51,413 bases of DNA, from contig JAUNUM010000006.1 in the NCBI GenBank assembly GCA_030538215.1, positions 1 to 51,413 on the forward strand. The letters run 5' to 3'. The notes beneath the pieces were generated by a model. That model had not been told where the DNA came from, did no database searches, and was given only the letters and a program-made list of their open reading frames with translations. The position numbers and the translations under genes are program-made. Every line of letters starts with the position of its first letter. The first letter of the stretch is position 1. This DNA comes from Bacteroidia bacterium (GTDB lineage: Bacteria; Bacteroidota; Bacteroidia; Bacteroidales; Dysgonomonadaceae). This document shows, piece by piece, positions 9,148-16,710 of this stretch.

Positions 9148-10497
9148 ATGAAAAATAAAACAGTTAACGTATCTATTGTAGCTCTCCTTTTCGGAATAAT
9201 CTTAAGCAGCTGCAATTATTTGGATATAAAGCCGGTTGGGCAAGTAATTCCAGGCAAGTCATCAGAATACAGGGCACTAATCAATTCGGCATATAGTTTA
9301 TTTCCCCGACACAAAGCATATTTGAATATGAGGGGAAATCATTACAATCCGGAGGATGATCCTTTTGGATTTGGAATGGATGGTTTTGATATGTACAAAG
9401 CCATTTATACTTGGGATGACTCAAATAGTGATATAAAAACGCAAGAGTTTCCGTATATTGCTTTCTACCAAGTGATTTTTATGACCAACGAAATTATCAA
9501 TAATGGTCCAAACGCTTCTGTAAACGGTAGTGAAAGTATGAAACAAATTATAGGAGAGGCTTATGCATTGCGAGCTTATGCCTATTTCGAACTGGTTAAT
9601 ATATATGCTCCCGTTTACAACAAAAGCGCGACAAACAGTGTAAAAGCTGTTCCGTTAACTACCGAAATAGATATTGCACAAACGTTCCCCAAAGCCACAT
9701 TGCAAGCTGTTTATGATTTAATAATGGGTGATTTGGAAAAAGCGCAAACAAATATGGAGGTAACACGTCAGGAAAACGAAAATAAATACCGGTTTTCTAT
9801 GGAAGCGTTGCACGCCTTGCAATCACGCGTATTCCTCTATATGCAAGATTGGCAAAAATCGGTAGATGCTTCTAAAAAAGTATTGGCAATTAACAAAGAA
9901 CTGGAAGATATGAATAGTGACAAGTATGTTGCTAATACTAACTATAAATCCAAAGAAGTAATTGCATCGTTTGAAGAACTTACTACAATGGAGTTGCGTG
10001 ATTACACATCCATTTCCAATTCATTGTTAAATTTGTATGTAACGGGAGATATACGTCCCTCGCATTACTTTTCGGAACATTGGATGGGATATTCCATTGT
10101 CAAAAAACTAACAAACATAAATGAACACGTCTCTTTCCGCCGCGCAGAAATATATCTGAACGCGGCAGAAGCACTGGCTCGTTTAGGAAGTGACGGCGAA
10201 GCTCGCCAATATATGGCCGACTTGATGAAAAACCGTTATACGCCCACAGCATACACCACGCAAATACAACACATCAATGCATTATCGGGAGAAGCGTTGG
10301 TAAATGAAATTTTGTTGGAGCGAGAAAGAGAATTGGCTTTGGAAGGACATCAATGGTACGATTGGCGCCGAACAGGACAACCGGAGGTTAAAAAAATGGT
10401 AAAAGGCACGGAATATATCCTTAAGAAAAACGATCCACGATATACGTTGCAAATACCAAAATCGGCACGCGAAGCCAATCCGCTGCTGAATGAGTGA
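9148..10497 (+). CDS. SusD/RagB-type nutrient-binding lipoprotein
   Basis: This surface lipoprotein caps the SusC channel and captures substrate. A lipobox (LSSC, Cys about residue 22) follows a hydrophobic signal. The helical SusD body contains EAYALRAYAYFELVNIY (TPR-like) and the C-terminal signature LLERERELALEGHQWYDWRRTGQ. The length of 449 is slightly short for the family but the ends look intact. It follows SusC by 13 bases, and a strong hairpin terminator lies directly downstream (10521-10557), so it ends the protease-SusC-SusD operon. Confidence 0.93.
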   Translation: MKNKTVNVSIVALLFGIILSSCNYLDIKPVGQVIPGKSSEYRALINSAYSLFPRHKAYLNMRGNHYNPEDDPFGFGMDGFDMYKAIYTWDDSNSDIKTQEFPYIAFYQVIFMTNEIINNGPNASVNGSESMKQIIGEAYALRAYAYFELVNIYAPVYNKSATNSVKAVPLTTEIDIAQTFPKATLQAVYDLIMGDLEKAQTNMEVTRQENENKYRFSMEALHALQSRVFLYMQDWQKSVDASKKVLAINKELEDMNSDKYVANTNYKSKEVIASFEELTTMELRDYTSISNSLLNLYVTGDIRPSHYFSEHWMGYSIVKKLTNINEHVSFRRAEIYLNAAEALARLGSDGEARQYMADLMKNRYTPTAYTTQIQHINALSGEALVNEILLERERELALEGHQWYDWRRTGQPEVKKMVKGTEYILKKNDPRYTLQIPKSAREANPLLNE

Positions 10498-10520
10498 AAA
10501 TAATATTATCTACTTTTATA

Positions 10521-10557
10521 AAAACAGAGGGCGCTTATGTAAGCGTTCTCTGTTTTT
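10521..10557 (+). terminator. Intrinsic terminator after SusC/SusD
   Basis: The inverted repeat ACAGAGGGCGCTTA / TAAGCGTTCTCTGT, with two G-U pairs and a two-base loop, is flanked by A-rich and T-rich tracts. It lies between two converging genes and overlaps the stop codon of the minus-strand yccF-like gene, so it probably works in both directions. Confidence 0.8.
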
Positions 10558-10933
10558 ATGATTTACTCACAATCACCTTCCCAAACGGCACAAACGCCAG
10601 TTTCATCAACTTGAAGTGCTGGTTTCCGAACGGAATACCGATAATGGTAATGTAAAACAACACACCGAAAAACAAGTGTGTGAGCGCAATGGGTAATCCA
10701 CCGATAAAAAACCAGATAATATTCATAATCAGCGCTAAGCAACCCGGTGTTGTTTGATTACTCACAGCTTTTTTGCCGAAAGGCAACAATGCCATCTCTG
10801 CCAATTTTAACGATTGCAGTCCAAAAGGAATACCAATTATCGTGATCATCAATCCGATGCTGGCAATAACGTATTCGATGGCAATAAATATACCACCGAA
10901 CACGATCCAAATTACGTTTCCCAATGTTCTCAT
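10556..10933 (-). CDS. yccF: YccF-domain inner-membrane protein
   Basis: This small integral membrane protein has two tandem YccF (DUF307) repeats. Each contains an IIGIPFG segment (about residues 34-40 and 97-103) followed by FGK. Hydrophobic spans are near residues 5-38 and 66-100. The length of 125 fits. The molecular function of the family is not established. The gene stands alone, converging on the SusD gene and sharing its terminator. Confidence 0.85.
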   Translation of the reverse strand: MRTLGNVIWIVFGGIFIAIEYVIASIGLMITIIGIPFGLQSLKLAEMALLPFGKKAVSNQTTPGCLALIMNIIWFFIGGLPIALTHLFFGVLFYITIIGIPFGNQHFKLMKLAFVPFGKVIVSKS

Positions 10934-10975
10934 AATTCAATTACTATTTAATTGTAATTCAGTTGTAACTCGGTT

Positions 10976-11042
10976 GTTATTCAATAGATATTCGTCGTGG
11001 CGATAAACAGTTCAACGCCACAACCAATTACTACTGAATAAC
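10976..11042. repeat. Long imperfect intergenic hairpin
   Basis: Outer arms GTTATTCAATAG (10976-10987) and CTACTGAATAAC (11031-11042) enclose inner arms GTGGCG (10997-11002) and CGCCAC (11016-11021). It lies in the 156-base gap between yccF and ridA. The structure is unlike a terminator (no T-run) and may be a dispersed palindromic element or a structured leader. Confidence 0.4.
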
Positions 11043-11089
11043 ACGAAGTGAATATCGCGAAGCGAATTACAACTGTAATGTGCAGCGAA

Positions 11090-11467
11090 TTACCTTACCG
11101 CGATTACCTCAATTTCCACCATGCAGTTCTTGGGTAAGCCTTTGGCTGCAATAGCCGAACGAGCGGGAAATGCTCCGCTGAATTGCGCGGCATATACTTC
11201 GTTCATTTCGGCAAAGTACGACATGTCACCCAGAAAAACAGTAGTTTTTACGATATTCTCGGTTGTAAGCTTGGCTTCATCTAAAATAGCTTTGATGTTT
11301 TTGAAACATTGCGTTGCCTGTTCTTTCACTCCGCCCGGAACGAGTTCTCCGGTTAACGGATCGATGGGAGTTTGTCCGGAAATAAAAATCATTCCGTTTA
11401 CTTCAATAGCTTGGCTGTAAGGGCCGATTGCCGCTGGGGCATTTGTGGTTGAAATTACTTTTTTCAT
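11090..11467 (-). CDS. ridA: RidA family 2-iminobutanoate/2-iminopropanoate deaminase
   Basis: This cytosolic trimeric enzyme of the YjgF/YER057c/UK114 family hydrolyses reactive enamine/imine intermediates from PLP enzymes. Visible signatures are the N-terminal APAAIGPYSQAI, the GQTPIDP stretch and the C-terminal ARSAIAAKGLPKNCMVEIEVIA, which holds the conserved catalytic-site Arg and the trailing Glu. The Met at 11467 is chosen because the family starts at MKKVISTT; an in-frame ATG two codons earlier (11473) is possible. Length 125, normal. It is separate from its neighbours on both sides, with repeats upstream. Confidence 0.94.
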   Translation of the reverse strand: MKKVISTTNAPAAIGPYSQAIEVNGMIFISGQTPIDPLTGELVPGGVKEQATQCFKNIKAILDEAKLTTENIVKTTVFLGDMSYFAEMNEVYAAQFSGAFPARSAIAAKGLPKNCMVEIEVIAVR

Positions 11468-11520
11468 TTTCATTTGATGTATTATATTTTAAATGTATAT
11501 TATTATATGTAAGAGATTTA

Positions 11521-11610
11521 ACCCCTCCGCTTCGCTCGTCCCCTTAAAATAAGGGGACATACGGAACTAATTAAATTTTGTAAGACAATTCTCATCAGTT
11601 CGTATCTTCC
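11521..11610. repeat. Direct repeat copy 1 flanking the DUF559 gene
   Basis: This roughly 90-base element contains CCGCTTCGCTC, a CCCCTTAAAATAAGGGG hairpin, GAACTAATTA and CATCAGTTCGTATCTTC. It is repeated almost exactly at 12049-12139 in the same orientation, on the other side of the broken DUF559 gene. The copies differ by about one base in ten. Confidence 0.85.
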
Positions 11611-11645
11611 CTTTTGATAAAGGGAAGTACCCCGATTTATCGGGG
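11608..11645. repeat. Paired REP-like hairpins
   Basis: Two adjacent palindromes lie just past the 3' end of the DUF559 gene: CCCTTTTGATAAAGGG and CCCCGATTTATCGGGG. They look like the GC-rich-stem intergenic repeats common in Bacteroidetes and could also act as a terminator for the minus-strand gene. Confidence 0.5.
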
Positions 11646-12035
11646 GGATGGGTTAGAATTAAAAAGTATCATTTTGTTTTTCAGAATTTCGATATGTTTA
11701 CTGATTTCATCTAACGTTCGCATTGGATAATCAAAAATCTCAAAATTTTCGAATCTCAAAACAACTATTCCCAATTCGTTCAATCGTTTTGTCCGCAACT
11801 CATCATACTTTTGTTGATATTCTTCGTTATGAGGTTCTCCATCTAATTCGATAGCCAATTTATATTCAGGACAATAAAAATCAAGAATAAAGTTCTCAAC
11901 ACTAAATTGTCTCAAAAAACGAGCATTTCAAACTTGTCTTCTTCGTATCATCTCCCAAAGAGACACTTCTGCCGGGGTCATCTGCTTTCGCAGCTTACGA
12001 CGGTAAGACTTCATGTATTTATCATTGAATACCAT
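11637..12035 (-). pseudogene. DUF559 (Vsr-like) endonuclease-domain gene broken by one stop
   Basis: Read from ATG 12035 the frame gives a 132-codon DUF559 protein. Its N-terminus (KSYRRKLRKQMTPAE, then LWEMIRRRQ) is the usual start of the family. A single TGA at 11928-11930 (codon 36) interrupts it right before NARFLRQFS. Downstream the sequence is intact: FILDFYCPEYKLAIELDGEPH carries the acidic catalytic core, then LGIVVLRFENFEI. Family members usually have a Gly-like residue at the stop position, so one GGA to TGA change would explain it. An ATG at 11915 could still give a 92-residue C-terminal product. The gene is bracketed by ~90-bp direct repeats, suggesting it moved or was duplicated as a unit. 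It could also be a sequencing error. Confidence 0.82.
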
Positions 12036-12048
12036 TAACTTATACTTT

Positions 12049-12139
12049 ACCCTCTCCGCTTCGCTCCTCCCCTTAAAATAAGGGGACATGCAGAACTAAT
12101 TATATTTTGTGAGACAATTTTCATCAGTTCGTATCTTCA
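12049..12139. repeat. Direct repeat copy 2 flanking the DUF559 gene
   Basis: This is the second copy of the element at 11521-11610, in the same orientation, with the same CCCCTTAAAATAAGGGG hairpin and CATCAGTTCGTATCTTC tail. It lies immediately upstream of the DUF559 start and before the rlmB 3' end. Confidence 0.85.
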
Positions 12140-12177
12140 CAAACTAATTAACTCGGAACTGAATACTCAAAACTAAA

Positions 12178-12915
12178 TTAATTAATTCTCTGCCTTATCA
12201 CTTCATAAATCACTACTCCCGCAGCTACCGAAACATTCAGCGATTGTATGCTTCCAAACTGCGGAATTTTGACCAACTCATCGCATATGCGAAGAATTTC
12301 GGGCGAAACACCCTCATCTTCCGAGCCCATTACAATGGCTGTGGGAACCGACAAATCGGTTTCGGTATGGTTTTTAGCAGCTTTTTCGGTGGCGGCAACC
12401 ACTTTTATACCGCTATTTTTCAGAAACACTACTGCTTCTTTCAGGTTATTCTCCCGACAAACCGGAATGGTGTGCAACGCTCCGGCAGACGTTTTTATGG
12501 CATCGGCATTTACCGATACGCTTCCGCGTGCGGGAATCACAATAGCATCTACGCCGGCCACTTCGCAAGTGCGGGCAATAGCGCCGAAGTTGCGCACATC
12601 GGTAATTCCGTCTAACACAACGATAAACGGATTTTTCCCTTGTTCATACAAAAACGGCACAATTTGCTCCAGTTTCTGGTAGGTAACCGCCGAGGTGAAC
12701 GCGATAACGCCCTGATGATTTTTACGTGTAATCCTATCAATTCGCTCCAAGGGAACTTTTTGCATCGGAATTTCATATCGGCGCAACACCTCTTGAAGTT
12801 CTTTAAAAAGCTCACCCGATAATTCGCGCTTTACAAGCACTTTATCGATATCTTTTCCGGCTTCCACCGCTTCTATCACGGCACGAATGCCGAAAATCAT
12901 TTCTTTTTCTTTCAT
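12178..12915 (-). CDS. rlmB: 23S rRNA (guanosine-2'-O)-methyltransferase RlmB-like
   Basis: This SPOUT-class (TrmH/SpoU) enzyme methylates the 2'-OH of a conserved 23S rRNA guanosine (G2251 in E. coli). An N-terminal SpoU substrate-binding domain (residues about 6-80, FGIRAVIEAVEAGK) precedes the knotted catalytic domain. SPOUT motifs are visible: DGITDVRNFGAIARTCEVAG, IVMGSEDEGVS and IPQFGSIQSLNVSVAAGV, with the invariant Asn/Arg and the SLNVS loop. Length 245. The Met at codon 6 is an alternative start. It is transcribed towards the DUF559 remnant, and recN lies 44 bases upstream, with a palindromic repeat between them. Confidence 0.93.
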   Translation of the reverse strand: MKEKEMIFGIRAVIEAVEAGKDIDKVLVKRELSGELFKELQEVLRRYEIPMQKVPLERIDRITRKNHQGVIAFTSAVTYQKLEQIVPFLYEQGKNPFIVVLDGITDVRNFGAIARTCEVAGVDAIVIPARGSVSVNADAIKTSAGALHTIPVCRENNLKEAVVFLKNSGIKVVAATEKAAKNHTETDLSVPTAIVMGSEDEGVSPEILRICDELVKIPQFGSIQSLNVSVAAGVVIYEVIRQRIN

Positions 12916-12935
12916 TTCTTTGTGTTACAGGTTAC

Positions 12936-12963
12936 GTAGAGACGTGGCATGCCGCGTCTCTAC
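12936..12963. repeat. GTAGAGACG palindrome at the recN 3' end
   Basis: GTAGAGACG and CGTCTCTAC arms enclose TGGCATGCCG, giving a 28-base hairpin that contains the recN stop codon. A related element lies at 14631-14653 at the other end of recN. It could double as a terminator or mRNA-stabilising hairpin. Confidence 0.6.
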
Positions 12964-14618
12964 AGCTTCAACATCACTTTCGCGTTTTCTACAGCTTGCT
13001 CCGTAATTTCTGCACCACTGAGCATCCGGGCAATTTCCAAAACTTGCTCATCTTTAGATAATTTACGCATATACGTTGCGGTGCTTTCGGCTGTATCCTC
13101 TTTGTAAACATTATAATGTGTGGTGCCTTTGGCAGCTATTTGCGGTAAATGAGTAATGGCAATTACCTGCATATCGTGAGCCATTTCACGCATAATCGCG
13201 CCCATTCTATCGGCAATTTCGCCCGATGTGCCCGTGTCTATTTCATCGAAAATAATGGTGGGCAACGCCGTTGCCCCGGCAATCATCGATTTCAGGCAAA
13301 GCATCAGGCGCGATATTTCCCCGCCGGAGGCGATTTGGGAAACAGGAAGCATTGCTACGTTTTTGTTGGCTGAGAACAGGAAGTTTACGGTATCTTGCCC
13401 GGTGGCATCGGGAGAATCTTTTGCGGTAATATCGCATTTAAACCGGGCATTCGGCATGCCTAAATAAACCAGTTTCTCCGTAAGTTGCTTTTCGATGGAT
13501 GGCGTGGCCGATTTTCTTTTTTTGCTTAAAATATCAGCTTTCTGTAACATCAGTTTTTGTTTATCAGACACTTCCTTCCCTAATTGCTCTATCTTTTCAT
13601 CTAACGATGTAATATTCTGCAGCTTTTCATCCAACTGACATTGAATTTCTATCAATTCCTCCACCGATTGAACAGAATGTTTTTTCTGCAAATCGTAAAT
13701 CGTGCTCAGCCGCTTCTCCACAAACTGTTGCCTATCGGCATTAAAATCTATTTCCTCAAAATACTTTTCAGATTCAATCCTCACATCTTTTAAATCAATG
13801 TAAGCCGATTCCACACGCTGCGTCAACTCTACAGCTTTCGGAAAGACATGTTGAATGCTTTTCAACGTTTCTGTTACTGATTTCAATTTCTGCTCAACCG
13901 TATCATCCTCGCCCGAAAACGAATTAACAACAGTAAAAAGTGAAGATTTTATCTCTTCGGTATGCGTGATGGTTTCCAATTCGGTTTCCAGTGTTTCCTG
14001 TTCTTCCGGGTGCAACTTCGCTTCGGATAAAGTATCGAACTGGAACTGAAAATAATCCTGCTCTTCTTTGTTTTTTTGCGACTGCTCCTGTAATTCAGTC
14101 AACAACTTCCGAGCAGTTTGATATTCTTTAAAAGCTTGTTGATAATCTGCTTTTTCCGTTTTTGATTGAGCAAGAAGATCCAGCACGTTTAATTGAAAAT
14201 AGTTATCGTTCAACGATAAATTTTCGTGCTGCGAATGGATATCGATTAAATTATCTCCCAATTCTTTCAAATCGTTCAAATAAACGGGCGAATCGTTTAC
14301 GAAAGCGCGTGATTTTCCGTTTGTCCAGATTTCACGGCGCAGGATGCACTCATCGGGATTATACTCCCAATCCCGCTCCTGAAAAAGCGATTGCAGTTTG
14401 TAACGAGAAATATCGAAAACACCCTCAATGGTACATTTTTGCTCATTTTGCTTGATGTAACGACTTTCGGCACGTTGTCCCAAAATAAGCGAAAGTGCAC
14501 CCAGAATAATCGATTTTCCGGCGCCGGTTTCTCCGGTAATGACCGAAAGACCTTTGTCGAAATCGATACTGAGCGAGTCGATCAACGCGTAATTTTGTAT
14601 GGAAAGTGATTTTAACAT
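12960..14618 (-). CDS. recN: DNA repair ATPase RecN
   Basis: RecN is a cytosolic SMC-like ATPase recruited to double-strand breaks. The N-terminal ATPase half begins MLKSLSIQNYALIDSL and has Walker A GETGAGKSI (about residues 30-38). A central coiled-coil region (about 150-370, rich in Glu/Lys/Gln) separates it from the C-terminal half. That half has the ABC signature QIASGGEISRLMLCLK, Walker B TIIFDEIDTGTSG and the VIAITHLPQIAAKG switch. Length 552, normal. It lies 37 bases downstream of the DUF4835 gene, a pairing that is common in Bacteroidetes as far as I recall. Both gene ends carry related GTAGAGACG palindromes. Confidence 0.95.
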   Translation of the reverse strand: MLKSLSIQNYALIDSLSIDFDKGLSVITGETGAGKSIILGALSLILGQRAESRYIKQNEQKCTIEGVFDISRYKLQSLFQERDWEYNPDECILRREIWTNGKSRAFVNDSPVYLNDLKELGDNLIDIHSQHENLSLNDNYFQLNVLDLLAQSKTEKADYQQAFKEYQTARKLLTELQEQSQKNKEEQDYFQFQFDTLSEAKLHPEEQETLETELETITHTEEIKSSLFTVVNSFSGEDDTVEQKLKSVTETLKSIQHVFPKAVELTQRVESAYIDLKDVRIESEKYFEEIDFNADRQQFVEKRLSTIYDLQKKHSVQSVEELIEIQCQLDEKLQNITSLDEKIEQLGKEVSDKQKLMLQKADILSKKRKSATPSIEKQLTEKLVYLGMPNARFKCDITAKDSPDATGQDTVNFLFSANKNVAMLPVSQIASGGEISRLMLCLKSMIAGATALPTIIFDEIDTGTSGEIADRMGAIMREMAHDMQVIAITHLPQIAAKGTTHYNVYKEDTAESTATYMRKLSKDEQVLEIARMLSGAEITEQAVENAKVMLKL

Positions 14619-14630
14619 CCGTTTTCACCT

Positions 14631-14653
14631 GTAGAGACGGTGCGTGCACCGTC
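14631..14653. repeat. GTAGAGACGG palindrome upstream of recN
   Basis: GTAGAGACGG begins the element and GACGGTGC-GT-GCACCGTC forms a tight 8-bp hairpin, followed by T-rich sequence. It is related to the palindrome at 12936-12963. It sits just past the DUF4835 stop, so it may also be that gene's terminator on the minus strand. Confidence 0.5.
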
Positions 14654-14655
14654 TT

Positions 14656-15549
14656 TTAATTTTTAATTTTATCTAATTCTCTTGTTCGCGTCGGATAAAT
14701 GTTCCGAAGTGTTTCGTAAGCTTCGCGTTTCTCTTTTTCCGGTGCTCCGGTGAGGATATTCACCAATTCATCTAGCTTGCTATCACCAAAAAGTGTTACC
14801 AAAGCCGAGTTTGACCGACGAGCATAAATCGCAGAGATTACGGGCAGCGAAGTTACAACTTTTTCGCGGCCTTTTTCAATATTTGTCGCCATTTCATCCA
14901 ATCCCAATCGATGATAATCGTACCACATTTGACGATAAGGTTCAAAAGAAGGTTCATTAAAAACCGAAGCTACAGCGTATTTATTTCGCTCGCTTCCAAA
15001 AGTTTCCCATCCGCTCCAGTTATTAGGCTGAACGTTGCTGGCAATGGTTTGCATCTGACGGAAATAAGGTGTGCCGCCTAATGGCGACATCGAATCGAAA
15101 TCGAGTCCGAGAATAAGATAAACGTAAAAGGCAATTGTGGCCGACAAGTTGTTGGGAATGTTATTTGGATTGAACTCCAACGGTTGATATTCAATGTAAT
15201 CAAACGAAAAAGACTGTTCGCGAAAATTCAGCAACGGAGTTGTATAAGTAGCGTTGAAAACCGGGCGTCGCGATTGAACCAGCAACTCGGCATTGAAAGA
15301 GTTTGACGAAGTCATTTCGTTAATAATCAAAGTAAACGAACAATCTATTTTCTCGTTAGCTCGAAAATTTGTTTCCGACCATTTCCTATCGTTTATGAAC
15401 GTTCGCAATTGCTCCTCAAGCGTACTGAAAATCTGCTGATTGCCTTGCACTTTGGAAGAGTTGACGGAAACTGTGGCGTTGAGTTCCTGAGACTTAACGA
15501 GTGTGCAAAAGACAGAAAAAAACAAAAAGAAGAAAAAGATTTTTTTCAT
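14656..15549 (-). CDS. DUF4835 family protein (PorD-like)
   Basis: This is an exported protein of the DUF4835 family. A signal peptide (about 1-20, very Phe-rich) is followed by QELNATVSVN, the usual mature start. Conserved stretches include ERQLRTFINDRKW-like sequence around residue 50, FDYIEYQPLEFNPNNIPNNL and LILGLDFDSMSPLGG around residues 135-155. I recall recent automated annotation naming this family PorD, a type IX secretion accessory protein, but cannot verify that here. PorE, another such component, lies 4 kb away. Length 297, normal. The start is the only Met before the signal peptide. Confidence 0.85.
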   Translation of the reverse strand: MKKIFFFFLFFSVFCTLVKSQELNATVSVNSSKVQGNQQIFSTLEEQLRTFINDRKWSETNFRANEKIDCSFTLIINEMTSSNSFNAELLVQSRRPVFNATYTTPLLNFREQSFSFDYIEYQPLEFNPNNIPNNLSATIAFYVYLILGLDFDSMSPLGGTPYFRQMQTIASNVQPNNWSGWETFGSERNKYAVASVFNEPSFEPYRQMWYDYHRLGLDEMATNIEKGREKVVTSLPVISAIYARRSNSALVTLFGDSKLDELVNILTGAPEKEKREAYETLRNIYPTRTRELDKIKN

Positions 15550-15576
15550 ATTACGTCAAATTTCACTTTAAATATT

Positions 15577-15630
15577 AGGCTGAAAACCTGATTCAATTCT
15601 GCCGAAAGTGCTAACGTTAGGGTACGTGCA
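15577..15630. repeat. Degenerate RAYT-array repeat R0
   Basis: This is a decayed copy of the R2/R4 repeat type: AGGCTGAAAACCT in place of GGGCTGAAAGCCC, then GATTCAATTCTGCC and CTAACGTTAGGG. It is the left edge of the RAYT array and directly precedes the RAYT 5' remnant. Confidence 0.5.
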
Positions 15631-15639
15631 GCGCAAACA

Positions 15640-15678
15640 GCCAACATGTATAAATAATTTGGATAATGATTGTACCAT
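15640..15678 (-). pseudogene. 5' remnant of a second RAYT gene
   Basis: Reading the minus strand from ATG 15678 gives MVQSLSKLFIHV, against MAQSLSKLFVHI at the start of the intact RAYT gene at 16426. The flank beyond the start codon is also conserved between the two copies (CTTTCTTAATTCGCCC). The rest of this copy is gone and sequence passes straight into repeat R0. It marks a deleted tandem copy of the element. Confidence 0.75.
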
Positions 15679-15698
15679 ATTTTTGTCTTTCTTAATTC

Positions 15699-15779
15699 GC
15701 CCTTTCAGGGCTTTGGGTAATGTGGTGACTTTTTACCCAACGTTATACGTTGGGCTGAAATAAGTAGGCCTTTCAGGCC
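15699..15779. repeat. RAYT-array repeat R1 (5'-flank type)
   Basis: Three palindromes occur in order: GCCCTTTCAGGGC (15699-15711), CCCAACGTTATACGTTGGG (15736-15754) and GGCCTTTCAGGCC (15767-15779). The layout is the same as at R3 and R5. About 100 bases of less conserved spacer separate it from R2. Confidence 0.9.
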
Positions 15780-15885
15780 ACCAAACTATCAACAATAAGC
15801 AATAATCATTTGGTCTACAATTAAATAACACTATAAAAAAGAGTTTCTGTCAAATTACGCTTGTGCAATTTATACTCCGATATCA

Positions 15886-15970
15886 GGGCTGAAAGCCCGA
15901 TTTAATTCAGCCCAACGTGGAACGTTGGGTCTGAATGACTCATTATTAAATAAAATCCTGAAAGGACGGT
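15886..15970. repeat. RAYT-array repeat R2 (3'-flank type)
   Basis: The palindromes are GGGCTGAAAGCCC (15886-15898) and CCCAACGTGGAACGTTGGG (15911-15929), then TCCTGAAAGGACGG. The last palindrome touches the stop codon of the intact RAYT gene. It is nearly identical to R4. Confidence 0.9.
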
Positions 15971-16426
15971 TTAATCTCTCCACAAATATCTCTCATCATA
16001 TTCAATTCCATATTCTTTTAAAAACATTAAATATTCTTCTTGAAACGTCAACTTTTTATGATGTTCTTTCTGTTTCTTGATATATTGCTTTGTTTTATCA
16101 CACAAAGAAGGGCTGACTGAAAATCCGGCATATCCTCCTTGCCAGGCAAATGTTTTGTAATAATTATCTTTGGTCTTTATCCAAGCGCTGCTGTATTTTT
16201 TCACATCTTCTAATAAATCAGCCAATGCCACATTTTTTGAAAGTACGCATAAAATATGGATATGGTCATCAACACCGTTTATGATAATCGGTATGGATTG
16301 CCTATCTTTTATTATTGAACCGATATACGCGTACAACTCATCGGCTTCTTGTTGGCGAATTGGTACGCTTGTATTTTTTATATGAAAAATAATATGTACA
16401 AATAATTTTGACAAGGATTGTGCCAT
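15971..16426 (-). CDS. REP-associated tyrosine transposase (RAYT, Y1/IS200-like)
   Basis: This is an HUH single-strand DNA transposase of the Y1_Tnp/IS200 superfamily. The metal-binding HUH motif is His55-Ile-His57 (in GVDDHIHIL). The catalytic tyrosine is Tyr115, in YIKKQ, where the second conserved polar residue Gln119 also fits the family YxxxQ pattern. The length of 151 is typical of IS200-type or short RAYT proteins, and no motif is missing, so it may be active. It is enclosed by palindromic repeats on both sides (R2 at the stop, R3 beyond the start) and by remnants of two more copies. That arrangement is what is expected of a RAYT that mobilises REP/REPIN elements. A simple IS200/IS605 element is the alternative. 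Confidence 0.9.
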   Translation of the reverse strand: MAQSLSKLFVHIIFHIKNTSVPIRQQEADELYAYIGSIIKDRQSIPIIINGVDDHIHILCVLSKNVALADLLEDVKKYSSAWIKTKDNYYKTFAWQGGYAGFSVSPSLCDKTKQYIKKQKEHHKKLTFQEEYLMFLKEYGIEYDERYLWRD

Positions 16427-16445
16427 GTTTTATCTTTCTTAATTC

Positions 16446-16526
16446 GCCCTTTCAGGGCTTAGGTTTGGTGGTGACTTTTTAACCCAACGTTTTACGTTGG
16501 GCTGAAATAAGTAAGCCTTTCAGGCT
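16446..16526. repeat. RAYT-array repeat R3 (5'-flank type)
   Basis: GCCCTTTCAGGGC (16446-16458), CCCAACGTTTTACGTTGGG (16483-16501) and AAGCCTTTCAGGCT (16513-16526) occur in order. It is 20 bases outside the RAYT start codon and matches R1 closely. The following spacer (about 16530-16625) is recognisably related to the R1-R2 spacer. Confidence 0.9.
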
Positions 16527-16627
16527 ACTTCCGGGTTATCAATAACAAACATTTGGGTTACGATTAAGAAATACAACAAAAAAAATTGATGTATTACCGC
16601 TTGTCAAATCTTTATTCTACAATATCA

Positions 16628-16710
16628 GGGCTGAAAGCCCAGTTTAATTCAGCCCAACGTGGAACGTTGGGTCTGAATGATCCATTATGAACAAAGTCCT
16701 GAAAGGACGG
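16628..16710. repeat. RAYT-array repeat R4 (3'-flank type)
   Basis: GGGCTGAAAGCCC (16628-16640), CCCAACGTGGAACGTTGGG (16653-16671) and GTCCTGAAAGGACGG (16696-16710) occur in the same order as in R2. It is directly followed by a RAYT 3' remnant. Confidence 0.9.

Noticed and set aside
11928-11930. UGA in the DUF559 gene as a recoded glycine codon
   Set aside because: Many intact genes in the window (for example the SusD gene and tatC's neighbours) end at TGA, so UGA is a normal stop here; a single mutation is the simpler reading.
12248-12682. A 144-codon plus-strand ORF opposite rlmB
   Set aside because: The rlmB frame carries all SPOUT motifs over the same bases, so the opposite frame is incidental.
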